From Acidobacteriota bacterium (lineage in GTDB: Bacteria; Acidobacteriota; Terriglobia; Bryobacterales; Bryobacteraceae): 64,000 bases of DNA. Position 1 is the stretch's first letter; the number at the start of each line of letters is the position of its first letter. Positions 51,939-60,349 of the stretch are shown piece after piece. The position numbers and the translations under genes are program-made. The stretch covers positions 6,975 through 70,974 of the forward strand of contig JAFDVZ010000021.1 of the NCBI GenBank assembly GCA_018268715.1, written 5' to 3'. Under the pieces are notes generated by a model that saw nothing but the letters and a program-made list of their open reading frames with translations, did no database searches and was not told the DNA's origin.

Positions 51939-54763
51939 TACCGAGTCACCTTGTCGAGCAAGTACAAATAAGACCGATATGCGCGGCCGGTCGCCCGAGT
52001 CATCCCGATTTCGCAGGTGCGGCTGCTTGAATAGCATTCCGCCGCGGTCGACTTCACTTCGCGCGCTTCGGCGAGGGTGGCCGCCGCGGTGAGTTCGGGG
52101 AACAGAAAGCCGCGATCTCCCGCAAAGCCGCAGCATCCGGCCGATGGCGGGACGATCACGTTGGAGGCGCAGGCTCTCGCCACCGACTCCAGTTTTCCGC
52201 CCAATCCCATTTTGGCGACCGAACAGACCGGATGCAGCGCCACCGCTTCCGCCTTGGACTTCACGGTGAGGGCGGGCAGCAGCGTGTCGTGCGCGAACTC
52301 GATGGAATCGACGATGCGAAGCTGGTCGAAGCGGGCCTGATTTTCCGGTGTTAATGAGGCCCGGCAGGTCTTCAGGCCGTAAGTGCATGGGCTGGTGTCG
52401 ACCACCACCGGGAGACTGGCTCCGTCAGACCAGCGCCAGAAGCGTTCGATGGCCGCGTTGGCCGCCGCGTCGTGCCCTTCGACGAAACCCTTCGATGAGA
52501 AAGGCGTGCCGCAGCAGGTTCCCGCGACATCCGGAGGGATGTGCACGGGCGCGCCCGCGCGTTCAGCGACGTCGACGAGCGTGCGCATCACGGAGGCTCC
52601 GTCGGGTTCGCCCGGGATCCGGCCCATGATGCGTGAGATGCACGATGGGAAGTAGACGGCTTTCGCGCCCTGGCTGGAGGTGCGCGGAACGGCGCCCGCC
52701 ACTTGCGGCATGTCGGGGGTCCAGGCCATGCCCGAGAGGGCCCGTGCGAGCCGGTTTATCGCGGCGGATCCGATGATCGCTTCGCCCAGATGTCCCAAAC
52801 GCAGGGCCATCCGGGCGCCGCGTTCAGCCAACGCGAAGTTCGACGCCACTCGCACCGCCATTCGCCGGGCGCCTTCGGACGCCCCGGAATGACGCAGCAG
52901 CTTCACCAGTTTCCCGGTGTCGATGCCGACCGGGCAGGCGGTGGCGCACAATCCATCGGTGGCGCAGGTGTCCAGCGCCTGGTAAGGATACGCCTCCGCG
53001 AGGGCCGCCGCGAGGGCGGGATCGGCGCCGCTTTCGGCGAGACGCTTCATTTCGCGCCGCACCACGATGCGCTTGCGCGGCGTCAGCGTCAATTCCCGGC
53101 TGGGACATTTCGGCTCGCAGTATCCGCACTCGATGCACTTGTCCACTTCGGGTTCGATCGTGGGGAACGCCTTCAGATTCTCGAGGTGGGCCCGCTTGCT
53201 TGCATTGATGATGACGCCGGGGTTCAGCAGCCCGTGCGGATCGGCCAGCGCCTTCAGACGCCGCATGATCTCGTAGCCTTCCGGACCCCACTCGGTTTCG
53301 ACGAACGGCGCCATGTTGCGGCCCGTGCCGTGTTCGGCCTTGAGCGCGCCGTCGTAGCCTTTCACCACCAATCCGACGACGTCGTCCATGAAGCGGGAGT
53401 ATCGGTCGATGGCTTTCTGATCGCCGAAACCTTGGGTGACGACGAAGTGCAGATTACCGTCCTTGGCGTGCCCGAAGATGATGGCCTCAGGGTATTCGTG
53501 ACGGCGGAACAAGGCGTTCAGGTCCGCGATCGCCGCGGCCAGGCGGTCGACGGGGAAGGCCACATCCTCAATGATGACGGTGGCGCCGCTTCTTCGCACC
53601 GATCCCACCGATGGGAACATTCCGGAGCGGATCTTCCATAGCAACGCCTGCTCGACCGGATTGTGCGTGAAGCGCGCCGCCTCATGAAGGCGCAGGCTGC
53701 CGGTGGCGTCCGCGGCGAGGCGCGCCAGGTCGGTGCGTTCGCTTTCGCGCGAGGACTGAAACTCGGCGAGCAGGCCGGCGGCGCCTTCCGGCAGGGCGCG
53801 GATCGACGGCGGAATGCCCGCCTGCGTTTCGACCGACCGCAACGCCGCGCGGTCCATGATCTCGAGCGCCTTCGCTCCGGCGTCCCGCAACGGAACGATC
53901 GAGTCCGCCGCCGAGGCGAGATCGCTGAACAGGAGCAGGCCGGTGTATTTCACCGGAAGGTCCGGCGCCGTGTTCAGCACCGCTTCGGCGATGAAGGCGA
54001 GCGTTCCTTCCGAGCCGATGATGACGTGCTGGAAGATGTCCACCGCGCGCTCAAAATCGAGGAACGCGTTCAGCGAGTAGCCGGTGGTGTTCTTCATTCG
54101 ATACTTCGAACGAACGCGTTCGCGCAACGCGGCGTCCGCGAGCAGCCGCCGCCGCAGTTCGAGAACGCCGCGCGCCAAGGCGGGCTCGAGCGCGTGGAAC
54201 CGTTCGTCGGCGTCGTCGGCGGCGGTGTCGATCTCGACCCCGGAGGGCAGGACGAACCGCATCGAGCGGAGCGTGTGATAAGCGTTCTGTTCGACGCCGC
54301 AACACATTCCCGAAGAATTGTTGGCGAGGATGCCGCCCAAGGTGCAGGTGGCGATGGAGGCGGGATCCGGCCCGATCTTTGCGCCGTAGAGGCTTAGCGC
54401 GCGGTTGGCGTCGGCGCCGATTACGCCCGGCTGTACGCGGATTCGACGGCCGCCGTCCTCCACCCACAAGCCACGCCAGTGACGCGCCGTATCAATGAGG
54501 AGACCGTCGGTAACGGCCTGGCCGGAGAGGCTGGTTCCGGCCGAGCGGAAGGTCATGGGGATGCCGGCGCGCTGGCTGAAGGCGAACAGATTGCGGATCT
54601 CTTCGACGTTGCGGGACTGGACCACGGCGCGCGGCACAAGGCGGTAGAAGCTGGCGTCCGATGCATAGGAAATCAGGTCGATCGGACGAGTCAGCACGCG
54701 GTCGGCTTCGACGATGGCCGCAAGCTCGGATTGAATCGTTTTGGAGGCGGATGCGGTGGACAT
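51938..54763 (-). CDS. FAD-linked D-lactate dehydrogenase fused to iron-sulfur domains
   Basis: A 941-aa fusion of a GlcD-type flavoprotein and a GlcF-type iron-sulfur unit. The FAD_binding_4 part is seen as MTFRSAGTSLSGQAVTDGLLID and TLGGILANNSSGMCCGV. The FAD-oxidase C-terminal part includes AIIFGHAKDGNLHFVV and KAEHGTGRNMAPFVE. Two 4Fe-4S motifs (CIECGYCEPKCPS, CATDGLCATACPVG) and two CCG motifs (TCCGTPF, GCCGFAG) follow. Such fusions oxidise D-lactate or glycolate. Being first in an operon with lutABC gives the cell enzymes for both lactate isomers. Confidence 0.92.
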   Translation of the reverse strand: MSTASASKTIQSELAAIVEADRVLTRPIDLISYASDASFYRLVPRAVVQSRNVEEIRNLFAFSQRAGIPMTFRSAGTSLSGQAVTDGLLIDTARHWRGLWVEDGGRRIRVQPGVIGADANRALSLYGAKIGPDPASIATCTLGGILANNSSGMCCGVEQNAYHTLRSMRFVLPSGVEIDTAADDADERFHALEPALARGVLELRRRLLADAALRERVRSKYRMKNTTGYSLNAFLDFERAVDIFQHVIIGSEGTLAFIAEAVLNTAPDLPVKYTGLLLFSDLASAADSIVPLRDAGAKALEIMDRAALRSVETQAGIPPSIRALPEGAAGLLAEFQSSRESERTDLARLAADATGSLRLHEAARFTHNPVEQALLWKIRSGMFPSVGSVRRSGATVIIEDVAFPVDRLAAAIADLNALFRRHEYPEAIIFGHAKDGNLHFVVTQGFGDQKAIDRYSRFMDDVVGLVVKGYDGALKAEHGTGRNMAPFVETEWGPEGYEIMRRLKALADPHGLLNPGVIINASKRAHLENLKAFPTIEPEVDKCIECGYCEPKCPSRELTLTPRKRIVVRREMKRLAESGADPALAAALAEAYPYQALDTCATDGLCATACPVGIDTGKLVKLLRHSGASEGARRMAVRVASNFALAERGARMALRLGHLGEAIIGSAAINRLARALSGMAWTPDMPQVAGAVPRTSSQGAKAVYFPSCISRIMGRIPGEPDGASVMRTLVDVAERAGAPVHIPPDVAGTCCGTPFSSKGFVEGHDAAANAAIERFWRWSDGASLPVVVDTSPCTYGLKTCRASLTPENQARFDQLRIVDSIEFAHDTLLPALTVKSKAEAVALHPVCSVAKMGLGGKLESVARACASNVIVPPSAGCCGFAGDRGFLFPELTAAATLAEAREVKSTAAECYSSSRTCEIGMTRATGRAYRSYLYLLDKVTR

Positions 54764-54812
54764 GGACCCTGATGCGGAAAGCCCTCACACCGATGATATG
54801 ATGTTGGCGATC

Positions 54813-55643
54813 ATGAAGGCGCTTCGATACGCGTTCGCACTCCTAGTTTGTACGGTCGTGTTTGGAATCGCGCAGGCGCAACAAGGGCCGCCCAAGCCGA
54901 AGCGGATCCTCGCCATCGGCCAGACCAAGGGGTTCCAGCACGATTCGGTATCCACCGGGCTCGCCACCATGTGGAAGATGGGGCGCGACACCGGCTTGTG
55001 GGACACCTACATCAAGACGGATTGCCAGCTGATTACGAAGAAGAAACTGCAGGGCAACGCCAAGAACCTCGACTATTTCGACGCGGTGTACTTTTACACG
55101 ACCGGCGAGCTGGATCTGGACGATTCGCAGAAGGCCGATCTGATCTCGTTCGTCAAAGAGGACGGCAAAGGGTTCCTCGGCGGCCACAGCGCCATCGACA
55201 CCAACTATAAGTGGCCTGAATACGGGGAGATGGTGGGCGCTTATTTCGACCAGCACCCCTGGGGGACGTTCGAGGCTCCGGTCATTATCGAAGATCGCGC
55301 GTCTCCGATGACCGCGCTGTTTCCGGCGCACTTCGTGGTCCGCGATGAGATTTATCAGCCGAGCAGCATCTGGTCGCGCGATAAGGTGCATGTCCTGGCG
55401 CGGTTGGATGAAACCAAGATCGATCTGAAGAACCCGCGCGTACACCGTACGGATGGAGATTTCGCCGTCGCGTGGATTAAAACATTCGGCAAGGGCCGTG
55501 TTTTCTACACGACCTTCGGCCACGTCGAGGAAGTTTACGACCGCCGCGACATGCAGCAGCTTTATCGCGAGGCCGCCAAGTGGTGCCTGCGCCTGACCGA
55601 TCACGACGTCAGTTCGCACGCCAAGACGAGTCCGACCGAGTAG
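54813..55643 (+). CDS. ThuA-domain protein, secreted
   Basis: A 276-aa protein with a signal peptide (LRYAFALLVCTVVFGIAQA). The ThuA/GATase-1-like fold is seen as RILAIGQTKGFQHDSVS, LDYFDAVYFYTTGEL, GFLGGHSAID, EYGEMVGAYFDQHPW and GRVFYTTFGHVEEVYDRR. ThuA-like proteins are linked to sugar (trehalose, 3-keto-sugar) metabolism; the catalytic role is not settled. Starts at 54798 and 54801 are also possible, and none has a good ribosome binding site. It is divergent from the lactate operon. Confidence 0.87.
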   Translation: MKALRYAFALLVCTVVFGIAQAQQGPPKPKRILAIGQTKGFQHDSVSTGLATMWKMGRDTGLWDTYIKTDCQLITKKKLQGNAKNLDYFDAVYFYTTGELDLDDSQKADLISFVKEDGKGFLGGHSAIDTNYKWPEYGEMVGAYFDQHPWGTFEAPVIIEDRASPMTALFPAHFVVRDEIYQPSSIWSRDKVHVLARLDETKIDLKNPRVHRTDGDFAVAWIKTFGKGRVFYTTFGHVEEVYDRRDMQQLYREAAKWCLRLTDHDVSSHAKTSPTE

Positions 55644-55735
55644 GCTGTAGCGGGGGCGCGCAGCGTCCGGCCGCGCGCGCGTCGTCCTCGGCGAAGGCAT
55701 ACAATTGAGCGAAGCGGCGCCAGCGATCCGACACT

Positions 55736-57172
55736 ATGACCTTTGCTAATTACATCAACGGGGAGTGGGTTTCCGGGGACACGTTCGAGAACCGGAATCC
55801 CGCTAATACCGACGAAGTCGTCGGTCTGTTCGTGAAAGGGAAGCCAAGCGATGTCGACGCCGCCGCGGAGGCCGCCAGCCAGGCGTTGGCAGGGTGGTCG
55901 AAGCTGCCGGGACCTTCGCGCGGAGCGTACCTGTTCAAGGTGGCCGAGATTCTCGACCGCAAATTCGACGACATCGCCGCGGATATGACCCGCGAAGAGG
56001 GCAAGACGCTGCCCGAGGCGAAGGGCGAGGTCCGACGGTCCATCAACATTTTCCGCTACTTCGCGGGCGAGGGTTCGCGGCTCAACGGACTGCTTGTGCC
56101 GAGCGAGCGCGACCGTGTACACATGTTCGCCATCCGCAAGCCGATCGGGGTGGTGGGCATGGTGACGCCGTGGAACTTCCCGAGCGCCATCCCCGCCTGG
56201 AAACTGGCGCCGGCGCTGATCTGCGGGAATACGGTGGTGATGAAGCCCGCTTCGGCCGCTCCGCTGAGCGCCTGGCGGATCATCGAGGCCTGCCACGAGG
56301 CGGGGATTCCGAGGGGAGTCGTGAATTTTATCGCGGGCTCCGGCGGGTCGTTGGGCAATGCGTTGGTGGGCGCGAAACCGCTGAAGGCGATCTCGTTCAC
56401 GGGGTCCTGCGAAATCGGCCAGTGGCTGCATGGCAAGGCTTCCGAGCGGCGCTTGCGCATCCAGTTGGAGATGGGCGGCAAGAATCCCACGATCGTGTTG
56501 GCTGATTGCGATTTCAAGTCCGCGGTTGAGAATACCGTGAACGCCGCGTTCTTTTCGACGGGGCAGAAGTGCACCGCCACCAGCCGCGTGATTGTCGAAG
56601 AATCCATCTACGACGCCTTCGTCGCCGCCCTGGTGGAACGGACGAAGAAGCTCAAGGTCGGTAACGGCATGGAGCCGGGCGTCGACATCGGCCCCGCGGT
56701 GGACGAGGGGCAACTCGAAACCGATCTGCGCTACATCGAAATCGGAAAGAAGGAGAACGGCGCGCCGCTGGCGGGCGGCAACCGGATCACCGGCGGCGCC
56801 TACGACAAGGGCTACTTTGTCGAGCCCACCATCTTCGCCGACGTCGCGCCGAACGACACTCTCGCGCAGGAGGAAGTGTTTGGGCCGGTGCTCGCCGTGA
56901 TGCGCGCGAAGAACTTCGAGGACGCCATGGCGATCGCCAACAACATCCCCTTCGGACTGTCGGCGTCCATTCAGACCACCAATGTGTCCCGCGTTTTCGA
57001 CTTTGTGTACGGAGCCGAAGCGGGACTGCTCACCGTGAATCTGCCGAGCGCCGGGGTCGAATATCAACTGCCGTTCGGAGGCACGAAAGACTCGAGCTTC
57101 GGGCCCAAGGAGCAAGGACCCGCGGCGTTCGACTTCTACAGCGATTACAAGACGGTTTATCTCAAATACTAA
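55736..57172 (+). CDS. Aldehyde dehydrogenase, probable 2-oxoglutarate semialdehyde dehydrogenase
   Basis: A 478-aa NAD(P)-dependent aldehyde dehydrogenase. The oxyanion asparagine is in TPWNFPSAIPAWK, the general-base Glu in LEMGGKNP, and the catalytic cysteine is C279 (STGQKCTATS). The close spacing to a FAH-family gene, together with the RxxGLLVPSER and VEYQLPFGGTKDSSFGPKEQG segments, points to the alpha-ketoglutarate semialdehyde dehydrogenases of oxidative pentose and glucarate pathways. Specificity is inferred from context. Confidence 0.85.
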   Translation: MTFANYINGEWVSGDTFENRNPANTDEVVGLFVKGKPSDVDAAAEAASQALAGWSKLPGPSRGAYLFKVAEILDRKFDDIAADMTREEGKTLPEAKGEVRRSINIFRYFAGEGSRLNGLLVPSERDRVHMFAIRKPIGVVGMVTPWNFPSAIPAWKLAPALICGNTVVMKPASAAPLSAWRIIEACHEAGIPRGVVNFIAGSGGSLGNALVGAKPLKAISFTGSCEIGQWLHGKASERRLRIQLEMGGKNPTIVLADCDFKSAVENTVNAAFFSTGQKCTATSRVIVEESIYDAFVAALVERTKKLKVGNGMEPGVDIGPAVDEGQLETDLRYIEIGKKENGAPLAGGNRITGGAYDKGYFVEPTIFADVAPNDTLAQEEVFGPVLAVMRAKNFEDAMAIANNIPFGLSASIQTTNVSRVFDFVYGAEAGLLTVNLPSAGVEYQLPFGGTKDSSFGPKEQGPAAFDFYSDYKTVYLKY

Positions 57173-57174
57173 GC

Positions 57175-58017
57175 ATGAAACTTGGCCAGGTTCGACAAGG
57201 CAGCCGCCTGAACGCGGCTATTTTCGAAGGAACGCGCGCGCGAGTTATTCCCGATTACACGCTCTATGAACTGATCTGCCGCGCCGAGAAGGAAAACGCT
57301 CCGCTGGGCGCGCTTGCGGCGGGATTGGTGAGTTCGCATCGCGAGGAGATTCCGCCGGTGATTCCGCTGCGTCCGGCGGAGGTCTGGGCCTGCGGCTGCA
57401 CCTACGAGATGAGCGCTTCGTTTCGCGACGCCGAGCATGGAACGCGCGAAGGCTTCTACGCCCATGTGCATCGCGCCGACCGTCCCGAGATCTTCTTCAA
57501 GGGCACGTCGCGGGTTTGCGTCGGCAATAACAAGCCCATCGGCATCCGTCCCGACTCCAAGTTCACGGCGCCCGAGCCTGAACTCGCGGTGGTGCTGGGC
57601 GTGGACGGGAAAGTGCTAGGCTACACGCTCGCCAACGACGTTTCGGCGTGGGACATCGAACGCGAGAATCCGTTGTATCTGCCGCAGTCGAAGGTGTACA
57701 CGGCCTGCTGCGCGCTGGGGCCGGTGATCGTCACGCCGGACGAGTTGCCCGACCCGTATTCGCTGGCGATGACCTGCACGATCGAACGCGAGGGCAAGGT
57801 TATTTTCGCCGAAACCGTCTCGACGGCGAAGTTGGGCCGCAAGATCCCGGACCTGATTCGGTATCTGCTGCGATCGAATCCCGTGCCGGCCGGATCGGTG
57901 CTGCTGACCGGGACGGGCATCATTGTGCGACAGGACTGCGCGCTCGCACCCGGCGATGTCGTCGCCATCAGCGTGCCGGAGATCGGCGAGCTGCGCAACA
58001 CCGCGGCGATGGTGTAA
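57175..58017 (+). CDS. FAH-family protein, probable 2-dehydro-3-deoxy-pentonate dehydratase
   Basis: A 280-aa fumarylacetoacetate-hydrolase-fold protein. The divalent-metal ligands are in APEPELAVVLG (Glu-x-Glu) and YTLANDVSAWDIERENPLYLPQSKVY. The VYTACCALGPVIV and LTGTGIIV segments are typical of the AraD1/KdaD-like branch, which dehydrates 2-keto-3-deoxy-arabinonate or -xylonate to 2-oxoglutarate semialdehyde. It starts 2 bp after the aldehyde dehydrogenase that would use that product. The dehydrogenase, lactonase and first dehydratase of the route are not in the window. Confidence 0.78.
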   Translation: MKLGQVRQGSRLNAAIFEGTRARVIPDYTLYELICRAEKENAPLGALAAGLVSSHREEIPPVIPLRPAEVWACGCTYEMSASFRDAEHGTREGFYAHVHRADRPEIFFKGTSRVCVGNNKPIGIRPDSKFTAPEPELAVVLGVDGKVLGYTLANDVSAWDIERENPLYLPQSKVYTACCALGPVIVTPDELPDPYSLAMTCTIEREGKVIFAETVSTAKLGRKIPDLIRYLLRSNPVPAGSVLLTGTGIIVRQDCALAPGDVVAISVPEIGELRNTAAMV

Positions 58018-58076
58018 CGCCGCGGGCCAGCGGGCATCTACAGCAAGTGCGCCGTTGCCCATAGAATTGGTAGAAA

Positions 58077-59801
58077 GTGACATTTCAGCGCAAGCTCGTC
58101 TGTGCGGCGATCTTGGTCTGTTCGCATGCCTGTGCGGCCGCTCAGGACCTGGATCGCGTTCCAGGACCTCCCGGTAGGCCCGGCGGCTCCATCGTGGTGG
58201 GGCAGCGCGCCGAACCGAAGACCCTGAATCCGGTAACCGCGATCGATGCGCCTTCACGCGAGGTGATCCGGCGCATGATGGCGGATCTGGTGACGATCGA
58301 TCGCGCCTCGCAGAACACCGCGCCGGGCCTTGCCCGAAGCTGGTCGATTTCGAACGATGGGCTGCACTATCGGTTGAATCTTCGCCGCGGCCTTCGCTTT
58401 TCCGACGGACATCCGTTCGACGCCGACGATGTCCTGTTCACTTTCCGAGTGTTGCTTGACGACAGGATCCAGTCGCCACAGCGGGACCTGCTGCTGGTGG
58501 AGGGCAAGCCCATCCGGGTGAGCAAATCGGATGCGCACACGGTGCGGGTCGACTTTCCGAAACCCTATGGCGCCGCCGAGCGCATCTTCGATAGCATCGC
58601 CATCCTGCCGCGACACCTGCTAGAGCAGGACTACGAACAAGGCCGTCTCCAGAGCGCGTGGCCGGTTACGGTCGCTCCCGAAAAGATCGCGGGGCTGGGG
58701 CCCTTCCGGTTGAAAAGCTACCTGGCGGGCCAGCGAATCGTGCTGGAGCGCAATCCTTACTACTGGAGGACGGACGCCAAGGGACAACGGCTGCCGTATC
58801 TCGACGAACTGGTGTTCACTCCGGCCGGCGGAGAGGATGTTCAGATCGCCCGGTTCGTGGAAGGTTCGACGCAAGTGGCGCCGCGTCTCAGCGCGCGCAA
58901 TTTCGCCGTTCTGGCTCGTGATCCCAAAGGCGCTCAACTCGCCGACCTGGGTCCGAGCCTTGAATATGCATTTCTGTTCTTCAATCTGAACGCACTCGAC
59001 TCCGACAAGCAGGCGCGGCTCGGCGTTGCGCAGTCGTGGTTTCTCGATCGCCGCTTTCGGCAGGCCGTATCGGCCGCCATCGATCGAGACGCCATCGTGA
59101 AAGTGGTGTTCGATGGACGCGCCGCCGCGATCGCCTCGCACGTGACGCCGGGCAACAGACGCTGGTTTCTGACGACGGGCGCAAAGCCGCGGCGGGACCT
59201 GGATCTTTCGCGGCGCCTTCTTGCCGAGGCGGGCTTTCGCGCATCCGCGAACGGCAAGCTGATGGACGCCCAGGGTAGGCCGGTGCGGTTTACGTTGCTG
59301 ACCAGTTCGTCCAACTCCGAGCGTCTGCAGATGGCGACGATGATCCGCGACGATCTGAAAGCGGTGGGCATCGAGATGGATGTTGTCCCGTTCGAGTTCC
59401 GGGCGCTGCTCGATCGCATTTTGAAGACCCACGACTATGAGGCCTGTTTGATGGCGCTGGGGGGCGGCGACGCCGATCCAAACTCCGAGATGAACGTGTG
59501 GACGACCGGCGGCGCCACCCACTTTTGGAATTTCAACCGGACCCCGTTCGCGTGGGAGACAGAAATCGATTCACTGATGCGGCGACAGCTCACCGCAACC
59601 TCCTTCGCCGAGCGCAAACGCGATTACGATCGCGTGCAGCAGATCGCCGCGCGGGAACTGCCGCTGATCCCGCTGGTGAGCCCTCACGTGCTGGTGGCGG
59701 CCAAGGGGACGTTGGGCAACTTCCACCCCGCCGTCCTGGACCACAACACTCTTTGGAATGCCGACGTGCTGTACCTGCAGGCCCCAGGAAGCGCACGGTG
59801 A
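58077..59801 (+). CDS. Orphan peptide-binding ABC-type solute-binding protein (SBP_bac_5)
   Basis: A 574-aa secreted protein (signal KLVCAAILVCSHACAAA; start GTG 58077). It has the family-5 binding-protein pattern: GGSIVVGQRAEPKTLNPVTAID at the N-terminus, LARSWSISNDGLHYRLNLRRGLRFSDGHPFDADDVLFTF, and GLGPFRLKSYLAGQRIVLERNPYYW. Such proteins bind oligopeptides or other solutes. No ABC permease or ATPase is nearby. Its TGA overlaps the GTG start of an ECF sigma gene (GTGA), so it is part of a regulatory operon rather than a transporter operon. It may serve as a ligand sensor. Confidence 0.88.
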   Translation: MTFQRKLVCAAILVCSHACAAAQDLDRVPGPPGRPGGSIVVGQRAEPKTLNPVTAIDAPSREVIRRMMADLVTIDRASQNTAPGLARSWSISNDGLHYRLNLRRGLRFSDGHPFDADDVLFTFRVLLDDRIQSPQRDLLLVEGKPIRVSKSDAHTVRVDFPKPYGAAERIFDSIAILPRHLLEQDYEQGRLQSAWPVTVAPEKIAGLGPFRLKSYLAGQRIVLERNPYYWRTDAKGQRLPYLDELVFTPAGGEDVQIARFVEGSTQVAPRLSARNFAVLARDPKGAQLADLGPSLEYAFLFFNLNALDSDKQARLGVAQSWFLDRRFRQAVSAAIDRDAIVKVVFDGRAAAIASHVTPGNRRWFLTTGAKPRRDLDLSRRLLAEAGFRASANGKLMDAQGRPVRFTLLTSSSNSERLQMATMIRDDLKAVGIEMDVVPFEFRALLDRILKTHDYEACLMALGGGDADPNSEMNVWTTGGATHFWNFNRTPFAWETEIDSLMRRQLTATSFAERKRDYDRVQQIAARELPLIPLVSPHVLVAAKGTLGNFHPAVLDHNTLWNADVLYLQAPGSAR

Positions 59802-60349
59802 AGCCGCCGTCCGATGAACAGCTTATCGCGGATTGCCTGGGAGGGAATGAACGAGCCTGGGCCGCACTGATCGACCGTTACAAGCAACTCATCTATTCCG
59901 CGCCGCTGCGCTACCGGATGTCGCCCGAGGACGCCGGCGACATTTTCCAGTCGGTGTGCCTTGAACTATACAACTCGCTGCCCAGGCTGCGCGAGCAGGG
60001 CGCGTTGCGGGGCTGGCTGGCCACCGTGGCGGCCCACCAGTGCTTCCATTGGAAACGACGTGGACGCCGCATCGAAGCCGTGAATCCCGATCTCGACCCG
60101 GAGGACGGCCTGTCCCAGCCGAGCGAGGTCATTGAACAAATGCAGCGGGAGCAGATTCTGCGCGAATGCGTTGAGTCGCTGTCGCCGCGCTGCCGGCAGA
60201 TGGTGCATATGCTGTTCTTTGAGGATCCACCCCTGCCGTACGCCGAAGTTGCGAAGCGACTCGGGCTCGCCACCGGATCGATCGGATTCATACGCGGGCG
60301 CTGCCTCGAGAAGCTGCGCCGCAAGCTCGAGGAAGCGGGATTCTGTTAG
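59798..60349 (+). CDS. ECF-type RNA polymerase sigma factor
   Basis: A 183-aa ECF sigma factor. Region 2 is seen as AWAALIDRYKQLIYSAPLRYRMSPEDAGDIFQSVCLELYNSL and WLATVAAHQCFHWKR. Region 4 is CVESLSPRCRQMVHMLFFEDPPLPYAEVAKRLGLATGSIGFIRGRCLEKLRRKL. The start is GTG 59798 (KPPSDEQLIADCL follows) with AGGAA about 8 nt upstream, overlapping the binding-protein gene by 4 bp. Its stop TAG shares a base with the GTG of the CHAT gene. A zinc-finger protein encoded two genes on is the likely anti-sigma factor. Confidence 0.9.
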   Translation: MKPPSDEQLIADCLGGNERAWAALIDRYKQLIYSAPLRYRMSPEDAGDIFQSVCLELYNSLPRLREQGALRGWLATVAAHQCFHWKRRGRRIEAVNPDLDPEDGLSQPSEVIEQMQREQILRECVESLSPRCRQMVHMLFFEDPPLPYAEVAKRLGLATGSIGFIRGRCLEKLRRKLEEAGFC

